Shown here: positions 42,561 to 64,000 of the stretch, in pieces
How positions within the stretch are numbered: the stretch's first letter is position 1
How the letters are laid out: each line of letters begins with the position of its first letter
Source of the DNA: Theristus sp. LFF4_11
Lineage: Eukaryota; Nematoda; Chromadorea; Monhysterida; Xyalidae
DNA length: 64,000 nucleotides
Direction: 5' to 3'
Assembly: GCA_030248135.1 (NCBI GenBank)
Contig: JASANC010003221.1
Location: 1 to 64,000, forward strand
Program-made: the position numbers and the translations under genes
The notes under the pieces: generated by a model
What the model was told of the DNA's origin: nothing
Databases searched by the model: none
What the model saw: the letters and a program-made list of their open reading frames with translations, nothing else

Positions 42561-44089
42561 AGAAGAACAGCAAACACCACATGTAGCGTGTGGATGAGCG
42601 TTTTATTTAGAAAAAATTAAATAGGGGTTTTTTGGGGAAAGGAAGGGGGGCTCGCTGTGAAATCAACCGCGCAACAATCAGCAGTGTTTGCTGTGTTGCC
42701 GCTCAGACGCATATTAGCGTACGCACGCACTGGTGTGCCCCAACGTTCAGTGGAACGGGGGCCGTTAGCTGAAAGTTGCTGTTATCGTTGTGCAACGATC
42801 TATAATCGGAAACATTGCGTCACCAAAAAATAAACCATGAAAAATACGTGAGATGTGCCCACATGTAGTGCACGTGTAGAAGTTCACACCAACGAAAAAA
42901 GACAGCGTTTGGAAACCTCGACAAAAGACATGAATGCAAAGCAGAAAATTGCGAACATATTTTCATAAAGATGAATGTGTATGTGCGCATGCCGATATTA
43001 CTCTCTCCTTTGGTGAAGAAATTTCCGTCTTGTTCCATGGAGAACTTTTGGCAGCGTTCAGCGTAGCGCAGCGCATTTCAAGACAAAATATTGATTTTTT
43101 GGCGCTATTCCTCTTCATATAAAGCGAGCGCGCGGATGACAGCAACAATTTTTTTTATTTACGCACCACACCAACGTAACGGCATATTAACGGGTATAAA
43201 AATGTTGTTGGAAAAATAAATAAAAACAAATCATTTTATATTCGGTTACACTTTTCCTGCGTTACACAAGCACTAGAAAAAGCAAACGTTTTTTTTCAGT
43301 GTCGGTTTTTATGGCTGAACGTTTGGTGGATTACGTTCACTCTGCATATTGCGTACTTTTGTTAAAAATTTGTAGGAACTGACAGTTTCAGTGCGCGTTT
43401 AAAAAAAACACGGAAGTTACGGTTTGATGAATTTGAATAATGATTGATCGCCTTTTATGAGGCAATATTGGTGGCTTTTTTAATCCACACACCCAATTTG
43501 ACGCAATTACTTATTTTTATCTGAACTTGCCTTGAATCTGAACATTTTAGGTTAATTTAGGCAAAAAATAAAATGAACTACAAACTCTGGTTTCCGTACA
43601 TGGGAAACCTGCCATTATTTTCAGCGCGAGCGCACATAATTTTCTCAATTTTTATCTTCCAAAAACGTTTTCCACTGATAACACTTGTTGCGAACTGCCT
43701 TTTGTATCAATTTTATGTTTAACAACCACGTTTTTTGTGGAACAAAATACCAAAACTTGCACTGAAGGTGAAAAACAACGTTGAAAAGTTTTTCATCACG
43801 CTCACACCAACAACCCCGGTTTGCTTGTTGTTACTCAAATTTATCGAGGAAACAATGCAATGCGATGCTTGGGCAAATAATGGTGCGGTTGACAACTGAT
43901 GTGCTGCACGTGTGTAAAGGCGCATTCATGAAGCAGTATTTAGTGACCGCGTAGCTATATGTTTTAACACAGCTACGCGTCACTAAATGCTGCTTCATGA
44001 ATGCGCCTTAAGTTTATGAATGCAACGCACCCATCGTAAGCAGCGGTGTTTGCTCAGCTAGCAGAATCTACAGCAACAACAAGGGCCAT
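42561..44089. other. Intergenic A/T-rich region, no gene recognised
   Basis: Lies between the satellite-bearing repeat and the last exon of the Cys-loop receptor gene. Short ORFs here show no recognisable similarity. It contains one family C palindrome (43916-44011) and otherwise nothing I can name. Confidence 0.4.
43916..44011. repeat. Palindromic element family C, best-preserved copy
   Basis: AAAGGCGCATTCATGAAGCA..TGCTTCATGAATGCGCCTTA. The stem is close to perfect (~40 bp per arm) around GCTATATGTTTTAACACAGC. It lies 79 bases from the stop of the channel gene. Confidence 0.8.
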
Positions 44090-53609
<9,520 letters not shown>

Positions 53610-53693
53610 TGGTGCTTGCAGCGTTTTCTGCAGACCCGTGAGACTGGCTAATTGACTCTGGTGACGGCGTCCACAAAAGTTCATACACTGCGC

Positions 53694-53874
53694 TTATGAA
53701 AGCCAATTCATGCGCACAAAATTTATCCGGCACGGTACGCCACGTCACGTCACGTCACGTCACGTCACGTCTCATTCATGGAGCAAAAATAGCAATCCGG
53801 AACGTCCCGTTATCTTTAGAACACGTGCTCGTTTATACACGCATTCACACTTGACGTGCATGAATTGGCCTTGA
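53694..53874. repeat. MITE family D-like element with tandem CACGT
   Basis: The left GCCAATTCATGCGCACAAAA and right GTGCATGAATTGGC are inverted. The centre is a run of TCACG pentamers (CACGTCACGTCACGT). It lies just upstream of the channel start codon at 53609, in its promoter region. Confidence 0.6.
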
Positions 53875-54640
53875 CCCAGACACTGTTTTCATTTTAAACC
53901 TTGTTTTTTTAGTTGTGCATGGAATAAAAGCTTGGAGGTTAGTTGAGTTTTTGATTGAGTAATTTTCACGGTGTGTTGGTCGGTGTCTTGGTGGAAAACC
54001 GCAAAAATGTTTGCTTCAGCTTAGGTTTCAAGACAGAAAACACGCAATTCATGTTCGTTTTCAAATGATAAAAAAACGTCACGTCGTTAAAAGCAATAAA
54101 CTGAATGAGTATTGTATGTGCTACCACGACCCACGAATGTTTGAAAATGAAACGTTTCAAGTTACTGACTGGCATTGCACGTCTGACTTGCAGTCTCCAA
54201 AGTTCGTTCGTTTTATTTACGTAGAACCGCTAAGAACATAATCGAATCATTCCTTAATGTGATTGCTAACATTGCTTTGTTGTTCAAGAAATGATTCATT
54301 AAAAATCGAAACAAAATGCATTATTGTAAAGAAATATCAAACGCCAATGAAGGTTTCGGCTTTGGCACTTTTCAAACGGTAAACAACATCAAGTTGAACT
54401 TTGTTTGCTCAAAAATAAGAGTAAAATGAACAGCATAGCGGCAAAATTCATCTGAAAGAATTTCAAAATGGAATGAAAAAATTAGAAGCTTTAACAAAAA
54501 GTTCTTTGAGAAGCTACAACAAAAAAAAGCTGATTTGCAAGCAATTTTTCTCACTATCGATTCGAGCTTCTCAATTGATTCATTCAATGCCGTGAAATGG
54601 CATGAATAAAGTCAGTCAGTCTGTCAGTCTCGATCACCAA
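53875..54640. other. Intergenic region upstream of the channel gene, no gene recognised
   Basis: A/T-rich, with short ORFs lacking recognisable similarity. It should contain the channel promoter and the 3' end of the Q/N-rich membrane-protein gene, but I could not identify that gene's final exon here. Confidence 0.35.
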
Positions 54641-54654
54641 TGCAGCACGAGCGG

Positions 54655-54790
54655 TGTCATCAATCATCAATCAATTATCAATCAATCACCAATCGATCAC
54701 CAATCAATCACCAATCGATCACCAATCAATTACCAATCGATCACCAATCGATCACCAATCGATCACCAATCACCATCACCAATCAACCAT
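54655..54790 (+). repeat. ATCAATCACCAATCG tandem repeat
   Basis: About 9 imperfect copies of a ~15-bp unit (ATCACCAATCAATCACCAAT). It ends about 30 bases from the exon boundary at 54818. Open frames through it are trivial. Confidence 0.85.
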
Positions 54791-54817
54791 CGTCTGTGCG
54801 AGCGACACACCGTTCAC

Positions 54818-57800
54818 CTACGATTCAACGCAGCCACCGAGCTGACTTGTCCGAGCGCGTCGAGCGCGTCCGCCGTCGCCAGATCCTCGTTGATCGACGC
54901 TCGGATTCGCTCGAGCTCGCGCGCGTCCCGGCTGACTGCAAAATTAGAAAGAACAACAATGTTCATTCATTCGTTTTATTTCGCAAGAATACAGGATGCT
55001 CCGCTAAAACTGCTCAGACAGCATGAAACATGGAGACCCATAAGTGGCGTTCTGCACTGCGCGGCAAACTGATTGGTTGGTTGATTTGGTTAAAACCACC
55101 ACGATTAAGTGGCATGTCGATGCAAACAGTCAAGTCGCAGTTTTCCGCTCAGCCAACCAAGTTGCGAGTTATTTCATATCTTTTATTTTGGTCCCGCGTC
55201 TCAATGCGCGCATAGATGGGTAAGCAGTCTCATGCACGACGCGGGAATTCAAAATTGATAAAGTGCTCCTGGTCCCCTAAACAAGGCCAAGGTCACTTAG
55301 GCTTTTCTGAATTACTACATACAGATTGAAACTAGTTTCCTTTCACGTTTACGACCGCATTGAGTCGCAGGTCTTGAAGAAAAGATGATAATTGAGGTGT
55401 TTTCCGGAGTCATGTTGTTGTGTTGCAAAAGCTGCCCAAGTGTCACCTTGCACAAAGAGCGCAATAGCGAGCGCCAGTATGATCACAGCCGTGACAGCGA
55501 GCATCCAGCCGATCATGCAGTTGCGTGTGCGTGCCTTTCGCCTGGCGCTCGCCTCGCTGATCGAGCTGTAGCTCTCATTGGCGTTGTTGCCAGCCGCCAG
55601 CGCACCGGACGACGACAGAATGCCGGCAGCCGACGAGTTTGTGTGCCAGAGACTCTCGGGCGGCGTCGGCGGACTGAGCGGTTGATGGTGTTGATGTTGT
55701 TGTTGATGTTGTTGATGTTGTTGATGTTGTTGATGTTGTTGATGTTGCGTCGGCTGGTGCAACGCCGCGTTGCTCAGGTACAGATTTTGATTGCCGGTGT
55801 TGTTGTTATTGACAGCTGCTGCGTAGTAGTGTAGGTAGCTGGGCACCGACTGGACTGTTGGCTGTTGTTGTTGCGGTTGGTATGCGGGTGGTTGCTGTAG
55901 TGAGCTACGAGCTGTTTTATTGAAATTGGTGTAGGCGTAGCGTTACTCAGCAGCACCAATTCCATACAACAGCTAAATGAGCCAATATTTGCGCCTTCCG
56001 AATTGTGTTTCGCATAAAATGCTGTTACAAGTTTGTCACACACAAATGGTCTCTCATCAGAAACCACCCCAGCACGCCTGTTGTGACCACCTTTGTCACC
56101 CTCGTGGCTTGGTGGTAGTGCGAGGCAGGCATTTAATGACAGAAAACTCGATGGGCGCCCCACTCAACGGCGTTCTGTACGCTTCTCTGGGTTAGCCCTG
56201 CTGAAATCATCGCCTGAAATTCCAACAACAACAACAACCTGCTGTTGCTGGTAAGCAGGCGGCTGCAGTGGCTGCTGGCTGGCGTTGTTGAGCGTGTTCT
56301 GGCCCGGTTTGCCTGTCTGTTCGTCGTTGTAGACATCGAAAAGATGGGCGTCCAACGTGCCGCGCCGTGTGCCGCCCGTGTATCGGCGTGTGCTTTGCGA
56401 ACAGGCGCCTGGGAAATGTTGAGAAAATGCAGAGGTTCGTTCGCATGAGTGGTGGATTGTGAAGCCTGGGTTGCACAAAATACAATTGAACATTTTATTG
56501 AACATATTTTCTCAATCTGTGCGAATCTTACAGCTCCGAACTACATGCTGTTCATTCATACAGTTTTATCAGAGTTTCCTGCTTTTTCGCTAAATAAAAT
56601 GGATGAATGGAATCCCTGATCAATGCCAGCTTCAAACCGGGAAACGTTTTTCCGAACGGACCGTTTCGACTGGCGGCCAACAAATTCGCGGCAGCGACGT
56701 GGCCCAACGAATGGTGATGATGCGCGTGGAAATAATCGGGCGGCAGACACGACCGGCTTTGCGGTAAATTCACTTCCGCAGGCATGGTCGCCCGTCGACT
56801 TCCATAGTTCACGGTCGTGTACGGAAATATGTTGCGGTACATCTGTTGTTGTTGTTGGTGTTGTGCATGCGCCTGTTGTTGTTGTTGCTGTTGATTGTAG
56901 TAGTTGACGTGCGCGGCCCACTGTTGCAGGTGACTGTGGAACGACGGGTTGTTCTGTTGATTCGCGTACATTGCGTCTGGTGCAGCAGCCGCCGGGAGAC
57001 CCTGCGAATGCATTGCTTTTGATTCATTTCTTTTTAATACTCAAGTTTTTGCAAAAGAACTTTTTATTTCAAGTTTAGACCGACTGATAATCAGAAATCA
57101 AATTTTGTGCAAAATCCTCAATAACACAAGTCATCAATGTGATTGAAGAAACTGACAAACTTCGATTATTAGTTACGGGCGAACAATTGAATTATTATTG
57201 CGATTGAAATTTTTGAAAATAAAATCCACCCTTAAGACGCGCGCGGCCTTTAACAGTCGAAAATAATATCGGGTGTTGTTCAAGAGCAATAAACGATCAA
57301 GAAATCAATGTGTGCCAGCGTGTTGCATCAGTTCAGGAATATTACAATGCATGTCGAAGAAAATTGCTGAACTCAGATCATGACGATTCACCAATTCAAC
57401 ACATTATAAACGATAAGCCAATGACATCGTCACACGCTTTTTGTATTACTTATATGCGCAGAAGAGAGAAAAACGCAAACAGGATTTCATTTCGAATGAT
57501 GCGCGTTCTCGCTAAGGGGCACACGCACGCACATGTCAAAGTCGGCAATATCGAGTCACCTCAGTGGATGAGCGAAACTCAATTTCCTGTGCAAGCTCAC
57601 CTGCTGCGCGTTGATTGGCTGCTGCTGTGGCAGATGACTCCAGGAGTAGGCCGCTTTCGGCGCATCCAGACTTTGCTGCGGCGGCGGTGGCGCTGATTGG
57701 CTGTTGTTAGTGAACAGCGCTGCTGCGTGCTGATTGGCCAGCGGTGACACGAACGTGAACGCCGATTGGTCGTGTGCGAGTTTCGGCATCGACGAGTGCA

Positions 57801-60454
57801 GCGCCCGCTGGCGACGACTCGCGAAACGGCGGGCGTCGATCGAGGAGTCCGCGTCACTGCTGCCCGTGGAATGCCATTGGTGGTGGTGTTGGCCGCTTTT
57901 TAGGAGAGCCTGATTTTTTTTAAATTCTTTGTCCATTCATTCATTTTAGTTCGCAAGAATAATGCAGGATTCTTCGCTAAAACTGTTTAGACAGCATGAG
58001 ATACGGAGACCCATATAACAACATAAAAACAGAACTGGTGGTGCGCATGTTCATGAGGAGCTTCAGCTGCAGCGGCTGGGCTAAATTCTACGATTTGAAA
58101 AAACGCAAAACAATGTTTGACACGTCGATTTTTGATAGCCTGAAGCATTGTTTGAGCCGATTTCACGTGTCTACAACTAAAGTCACCATATCGGCATGCG
58201 CTGAACAGCCCAGCCCAGGTGATAAATCGAAGTTTCGGCCAGAGTGTGTTATTACAACATACATGTAATTGGATTATTTATAACAAGACAAGACAGAAAA
58301 CTAGGTTGTCTTCGCGAGTTGTTTTTTCTCAAGAACTGCGAACACGCACACCTGTTCAGAAACCGCGAAAAAACGCGTGTTTTTGCGACGTAAGAAACAT
58401 TTAGAAGGTGCGTGTTTGACTGATGTTTGCTGCATAATGCTCTCAAGGTCACCATGTTTTAACACGATTATGACAACGAAACATAATTTTAAAACCCCCC
58501 GTCGAACTTTTTCAATGCGTCTGAAAACACAAATTGGGGCAAGTGAACTTTAAGGCATCTCAGGTGTTTTTCTTGCGACTCTTGAGAAGGCAACATTGCA
58601 GTATGCCACTTTCTACACAAATTGACTGACTTCTTACTTTCGAACGAAATCCACATGGGTATTATGAGAGCGGGCTTAGTTAAGGCAAACCGACCAATCA
58701 ATCATTATTACATTTTTGAGAACGAGATCAAAAAGAAGGCAATGACACCGAAACAAAAACAAAATGCGGCATTCATGAAGCAGTATTTAGTAACACAGCT
58801 ACGCGTCACTAAATACTGCTTCATGAATGCGCCTAAAGTTTGCTGTTTTGCGCACCTGATCGTCGCGCGGCAACGCGTAGAATGGCGACACCGGGCGTGC
58901 TGGCCGCTGGTGCGGCTGGCTGTGGCTTGCCCTTGCCTGACCGGCGTTTCCCTTGCGCATGATCGGCGTCGGCTGGCGCGACTGATGCTGCAGTTTCACC
59001 TTTGACATGTTGCGTGCCTGATTACAATCGGAATAATTCGAGTTCGAGTCACTCAAATTGATCGTGTTTTGCGCGTCCGCTAGCAGCAGCCTTTTCGCGG
59101 GCGTCTGTGCTTTGTTGTTGTTGTTGTTTGCGATCTGGTCAACGCTTCGCGCTCGTTGTGGTCCGGTCGCTCCGTGGAATGCGGGCGTGGCCACTTTCAG
59201 TGGTTGGCCTGTAAAAAAAAACGAACGGAGAATACAAACAAAAGGGTATGGTTTGTATTCTACAAAAAGGGACAGTTTTTAAACCAACCTACTTGACGAA
59301 TAAAACTCCGACCAGAACTTTTAAGAAATAGGGTCTCCGAACTACATGCTGTTCATACAGTTTTATCGGAGTTTCCTGCTTTTTCGCGAGATAAAATGGA
59401 TGGATGGATGGATGGATGGATGGATGAATAGTTGGTCAGAGGAACTTTCAGTCAGTGAGACCAGGACTGTGCTGCGTGTGTCAGTCACCAATTCGAGTAC
59501 GCACGTCTCTACTGAATTGAACAAAAGTTTACATCCACATCCACACCCACACACACACAACACCCAATCAGCATGCGAGTCACCTTTGTGCTGCTGATCA
59601 ACATCCATGATTTCATAAGATCACTGAGCACTCCAAGAAAACCGTAAAAGTGTTTTTTCCCGACCAGTCTGTGCGAACAACTCGTTGATCACTTGCGCAC
59701 GGCGTTCCCGTTGCGCGTCAAACTTGTTCACCATCGTTGAGACGTTGTTGATCGTCGGGTGATCGTTCAAAACGGCGCTATTGGTGTCATGATGATTGGT
59801 CGGCTTCAACGGTTGAGTGGTGCTCTGGTCGGTCAACTGCTGCTGACTGTCGGTTTCGTTTCTTGACCGTGATCTTCGCGACGGCAACGACGATTTCAAG
59901 ATGGGCGGACGGTTATTCAGTGTTGAGTCTTGCTGCGTCGTCGTTGACTGTTGAGTGTTCACTAGTGGCGTAGTGTTGTTGCACTTGGACGCATCCATCA
60001 GATCAATCGTGTCGATCGAGCCAGAGATCGGCTGTTGTTGACTTTTCGCGTTAGTGTCCAGTGTTGCACGTTCATTCTGATCGACCGCTATAACCGTTGT
60101 GCGAATGTCACCATTGTTGCCGTTACTATTATTATTCATGATGCGTTGTTGTTGATCGAACTGGTTTTGTTGAGCGGGCGAGAAAAAGTGATGATCGCCG
60201 ATTGGTGGTGGTGGTGATTGTTGTTGGTGGTGGTGGTGGACATTGTGAGTGTGAATGTTGCACGGCACAAAATGATTCGGCACATAAATGTTGGTCGCAA
60301 GTATATCATTGCCACTATTACTATTATCAATGGCACGCATACTATTGCTGTTGACAGTGTCAATAGTGCACGCACTTGAGCTGTTGATGTGTGGCGGCTG
60401 TACCATCTGTAGGAGGCCTCCTTGAAATCCGTGCGCCTTGTTTGTTGAGTCCAT
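54818..60454 (-). CDS. Unidentified single-pass membrane protein with a long Q/N/H-rich N-terminal region
   Basis: Exons in order, phases consistent: 60454-59665 (from MDSTNKAHGFQGG; an in-frame ATG is also at 60556), 59208-58856, 57909-57601, 57001-56662, 56408-56239, 55894-55447, 54935-54818. About 800 low-complexity residues (HHHHQQQ, NNNSNGNNG, QHQQHQQ) lack a signal peptide and lead to a basic RRKARTRNC stop-transfer-like stretch. One hydrophobic helix follows (MIGWMLAVTAVIILALAIALFVQ) and then a charged helical segment (SRDARELERIRASINEDLAT). This predicts type II topology. The final exon was not found, so the entry is incomplete at its C-terminus. Teneurins share the topology, but no teneurin domain is visible. 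Confidence 0.7.
54963..55042 (+). repeat. Short repeat family G copy
   Basis: TTCATTCGTTTTATTTCGCA, ATGCTCCGCTAAAACTGCTC, AGACAGCATGAAACATGGAG, as at 14560-14635. Confidence 0.6.
55190..55390. repeat. Dispersed ~210-bp repeat, family I
   Basis: Matches 23770-23985: GTCTCAATGCGCGCATAGAT, CACGACGCGGGAATTC, AACTAGTTTCCTTTCACGTT, GAGTCGCAGGTCTTGAAGAA. In the intron after the membrane-span exon. Confidence 0.65.
56100..56238 (+). repeat. SINE family 1 whose tail supplies a splice donor
   Basis: Compressed head (CTCGTGGCTTGGTGGTAGTG, box A), then AGGCATTTAATGACAGAAAA, GGGCGCCCCACTCAACGGCG, CTGGGTTAGCCCTGCTGAAA and an AACAACAACAACAA tail. Read on the minus strand the tail is the GTTGTTGTT that directly follows exon 56408-56239, so it provides that exon's GT. 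Confidence 0.8.
57937..58017 (+). repeat. Short repeat family G copy
   Basis: ATTCATTCATTTTAGTTCGC, GCAGGATTCTTCGCTAAAAC, AGACAGCATGAGATACGGAG. It begins 28 bases from the exon at 57909. Confidence 0.6.
58768..58837. repeat. Palindromic element family C copy, shortened
   Basis: GCGGCATTCATGAAGCAGTA..TACTGCTTCATGAATGCGCC hairpin with a short AACACAGCTACGCG centre. 18 bases from the exon at 58856. Confidence 0.75.
59335..59428 (-). repeat. Short repeat family G variant with a GGAT tandem tail
   Basis: CCGAACTACATGCTGTTCAT, TTTATCGGAGTTTCCTGCTT, TTTCGCGAGATAAAATGG, then seven GGAT tetramers. Relatives at 19732 and 23185 carry only short ATCC tails, so the tail length varies as in retroposed elements. 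Confidence 0.65.
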
Positions 60455-60559
60455 GTTTTTTTCGCGAAAAAACCGTGAAATTTTATGGTGATTATGAAAT
60501 GCTGAAAATATCATGGACCGCTTGCAGTTTTGTGGATCACCGACTTTGAAACACACATT

Positions 60560-63500
60560 TTTTCTAACATATGAACGTCAGAAAAAGTTTTGATTTGAAA
60601 ATCGGATGCATGAACGAAAAGAAACGTTTGAGACTCAATTCAAAACGAATTAGAGGGAAAATTACCTCAGATTTTACAGTGAATTACGAGATGCTGAATA
60701 AATTCGCGTGATGTAACACGGATGATTACCGAAGTAAATGCAAATTTCTGTGAACGCACTGGTCGGTCGGTTTCACAGTCGATTACTCTACTTTAGTCAC
60801 CGTACCTTTTCATCTTATCTGATCATAATGCGACTAAAAACAGTTTTGACGCAGAAATCACTGGAAAATGCGCACAACCCAAACACAACACACACACAAA
60901 CAAAATGTCCAATAATTTGTTTGACATGCCGCAAAAATTTAGTGCAAACACAAACAAACCGTGATGAATGAATGATGAAATGAGCGCGCGAGTTACAAAT
61001 TATAAAATCGGCGCTTTTGGTTGCATGCACGTTTTTGCAGATCTACCGCTCAATGTTTTTTCAGACCACCGAAATGTACATTTTTGTAGGAAAACATGAT
61101 TTAATCTGACGATCACTGATAACGCCAAACAAATGGATTAATTGGACATTGATTTTGTGTCACGGACACGCGCGCACGCACCCATATTATAATTGGATGC
61201 TTTTTGCACCGCACGCTTCTCAACTGATTTGAAACCGAAAAAATAAAATAAAAGTTATTTGAAGGACGTTCGAAATAATATTTCAAGACACCTAAAATTT
61301 AGAATTTTTGGCAAGTCGTATATTTTATTTTTATATTGCTAAAAATCCCAACGACATGCGATACGGCGGTGCTCAAGGCCACACAAGCACAAATTTCACA
61401 TCACGATCCTGAAAAAAACGATAAAATCCCGTATAAGTACGCACGTGCGTGTGTGCCTGAAAATAGTGTCAAAAACCATAAGAAAAAGAGTTTTTGACTG
61501 GCCGATTTCTCATCTTCTCTCAATTTGTGATTTTGAAAAAGGCAAGCTGAAGATCGGTCAAGTGCGCGAAAACGAACAGTCTGGACGCAGTCTGCTCTCG
61601 TTAGTTGCGCACAATCTCTGCGGTTTTCGGATTATTCCCGATACAATGTAAACTCATCTCCAATTGTGAGACACGACAATCTTTTCGTTTTCGAAACTCA
61701 AACCTCAGCTCAGGTACAGCACATGTGGTTTACACATGTATGCCTACAAAATATATGACTTAATCCGAAAGGAAAACAAAGTTTGCTAATAACACGATCA
61801 GTAAATAAGATTTTATCGAGCAATTTATGACACCAATAATCGTCCATGATATATAAATTAGTGACTTGATACAGTGTCACAAGCATGATACATGTATGTA
61901 TCTATTCGTATGTACATTTGATGCACTTTACATGTACTTTCACTGACATGTTCAAATGAACTCTCAAACGGGTGCAGACTTTTGCACAAACTTTCAACAA
62001 GCGTGAAATCAGTTTCAGAATGCGGAACGAAACATTAGAACTGGTGAAAAGTCTGTGAACTTTGAATGATTTCATGCCGTCAAAACCGCAATGTTGTTAC
62101 GTTGTTGGTGATGCAACATAGAACTTTAGCAAAACTTTTGTTGAGTGGCTGGCGACACTTTCATTGATTTGATTTTCTTGCACGAACAGTCCGGATCGGA
62201 CCACGTACTGATTGAAAATCACAACAAAACTTGAAACGAGCAAAAATAGATAAATCCAGTGAAAGCGAAAGTTTGAAAAAAATGCGTTGTGCCGTGCCTG
62301 TCGCTGTGTTCTTTACCCTTGGATGCCCATCACAATTGCGTAATCACATAAAAAATGAGAACAGAATTTCCGTCCTAGGCGTGTAAATTTTGCTTCGTAA
62401 AAAAAGAACTACTTTTAATACTGAAAATGCGATCAAAAAAATCGTGATTTGAAATTCCAAAAAGTAGCAAATAATCAGGATTTATGCAATGAAAACAAAA
62501 CATAAAACGTTTGTTGTTGCACTAGGAGTATAGCTCATCAATTTGTTGAACTATTTTTCTTTGAAAACATTTCATGAATGGCCACAGAGAGTCGGTGCGA
62601 AAACAAAACTCGCTGCTACGCAGTGGATGATATTTTAATGACTAAAAAGACATACGTCAATGTTATTCAACGTTTGGGATTTATTATCAATGAGCACCAC
62701 TCTGATGGTTTCTGCATCCTGTCTGAGACGCTGGTATTAGAGTGATGATGGGTCAAAGTAACATAAAACACACTTTCAACAGCCGAGGTCGCCATGAGTC
62801 AAATGATACAATCGTTCACACATCTGCCATGTCCTCGCAGGCTCGCAGTGCAAAAGACGCATGTCCATGACGGGTGTTGTAATAATTCTTGCACTGGGAC
62901 AACTTTATCGTCCATTTCTGCAATTGACAAATTATATGGAGAGAAAAGTAAAACAGCTCGTGTTTGAAAATCGTGAGGATACCGTAAAGTCTTGCATATT
63001 AGGTCTCCTTATGAAAATTTGAAAATCTATTTTTTTGGAAAAAAGTGGAATTTTGTGTGACGACCTTAAAAGTGGCAGGAAGCCGTATAAAACGAAGATT
63101 AGAAACGGATTAAAGAATTCATGTTTTCTGTACAGATCTTGACAGGACGGAATCTTGAGCTTCAACATTACAGTTTGTCCACCAACCATTTTTCCACTGC
63201 CCTTCGTGCCCCCCGTTCGTTTGTCGCCGACGACGTCGTCGTCGTTGTTGTCGCGGTCGTCGTTGTGTTTCTGTTCAACGTCAATTTCTTTTTTGTTTTA
63301 TTCAGTTTATTCCAAATTTTCTGTGGCATTGGATTGTAACCATAATAAACGCGACGTCGATGTTCACTCTGGACCGATCTTCTCCAATGACGTCACACCC
63401 TGAGATTCAAAATAACGTTTCTGCACTTTTTTCAACATTTTTTAAGAAGACCGTATTTCATCACTGTCTGGCTTTTATCGCACTCTAGAAACGTCTCCAA

Positions 63501-64000
63501 TGAATTTCCGCAGCAAAGACATGAAGCTCCATAATTTTTCAATCTTTCAAATCACAATGAAAAATGTCAAGTTATCGCAGCTTATATTATGGACCCACCC
63601 CTTCCCCACGCGGAGGTCTCGGGTGCTCAGGGGGGTGTAGCCCCCCACGTCTTCGGTACTGATTCCCATGTGCTTTTGCTTTTCAGAAAACTGGAGCGGT
63701 GGAGGAAGTGCTTGTCACATTACTCCGTTCACGACCGGGCAGTTGGTTTGTGATTTATTGTTGTGGGAGTTTTTTGGCTTTCATCAACTGCTTTCAAATT
63801 TAACGGAAATCTGTTTTTCATCTATTCAAAGAAAATTCCGAGCGGTTTTTGAAACCAGGGACTTGTGAATTCGCACTTTGCCAGGACACAGTCAAGCCAT
63901 AGTGGCCAACACAGGGTTTGTTACAGGATGATCCAGAAGTTTTTTGGACCTTTTGGTGTACCCAGATCATTTTTCGTTTTTTTGGAGTTTGTGTTTTTTT
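60560..64000. other. Region upstream of the Q/N-rich gene, no gene recognised
   Basis: A/T-rich, about 3.4 kb. It holds the presumed promoter of the membrane-protein gene. A run of GACGACGTCGTCGTC near 63231 resembles the CGA/TCG tracts of the 1741-2533 foldback element. A CAGGATGATCCAGAAG word near 63927 resembles a mariner-like end. A G/C-rich segment near 63596-63670 has GGGGGGTGTAGCCCCCC-type hairpin potential. No ORF here looks real. Confidence 0.35.

Noticed and set aside
55349..55446. Transposon-encoded C-terminus (HLNYHLFFKTCDSMRS) for the membrane protein
   Set aside because: A GTGACA donor at 55446 joins in phase to the helical exon at 54935, so the reading into repeat family I is intron.
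61445..61651. Small ORF MRVCLKIVSKTIRKR as a gene
   Set aside because: No signal peptide, no similarity and no splice-consistent extension. Length is within chance expectation.

Overview
This is a eukaryotic, metazoan genomic window. The genes have many short exons with GT-AG introns, and the sequence holds replication-dependent histone genes with 3' stem-loops, a Cys-loop ligand-gated channel, and dense small transposons and SINEs. Histone H4 carries Cys instead of Thr at position 73, which I recall as a feature of Caenorhabditis H4. Together with a short RFamide-type precursor and a nematode-like channel sequence this suggests a nematode, but that is an inference.

Layout: (1) 1043-26109 (+), a complete ~44-exon UBR1/UBR2-type N-recognin E3 ubiquitin ligase, rebuilt exon by exon with matching splice phases. 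Its introns hold many transposons, including an intact 784-codon reverse transcriptase on the opposite strand (16373-18727). (2) 27142-27423 (-), a two-exon gene for a 63-residue secreted precursor ending in NVMMGIRFG. (3) 28580-38674 (-), an ATP9A/B (Neo1)-type P4-ATPase in at least 23 exons; the N-terminal exon was not found. (4) 38951-42600, a foldback element, an ~149-bp satellite array and a dispersed repeat that also occurs at the left edge of the window. (5) 44090-53609 (-), a complete 11-exon Cys-loop receptor. Its 6.5-kb intron between TM2 and TM3 contains a core histone quartet H3-H4-H2A-H2B, all on the + strand, plus a 2.2-kb foldback element. (6) 54818-60454 (-), a Q/N/H-rich protein with one membrane span near its far end, not identified. 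(7) 60.6-64 kb, no recognisable gene.

The repeats fall into recurring families: two tRNA-derived SINEs, several inverted-repeat elements a few hundred bases long, a ~95-bp near-perfect palindrome with nine copies, and longer foldback elements. Several lie against splice sites. Two tandem arrays appear to have grown from splice sites of the UBR gene. Exon coordinates rest on reading splice signals, phase and family similarity by eye, not on transcript data.
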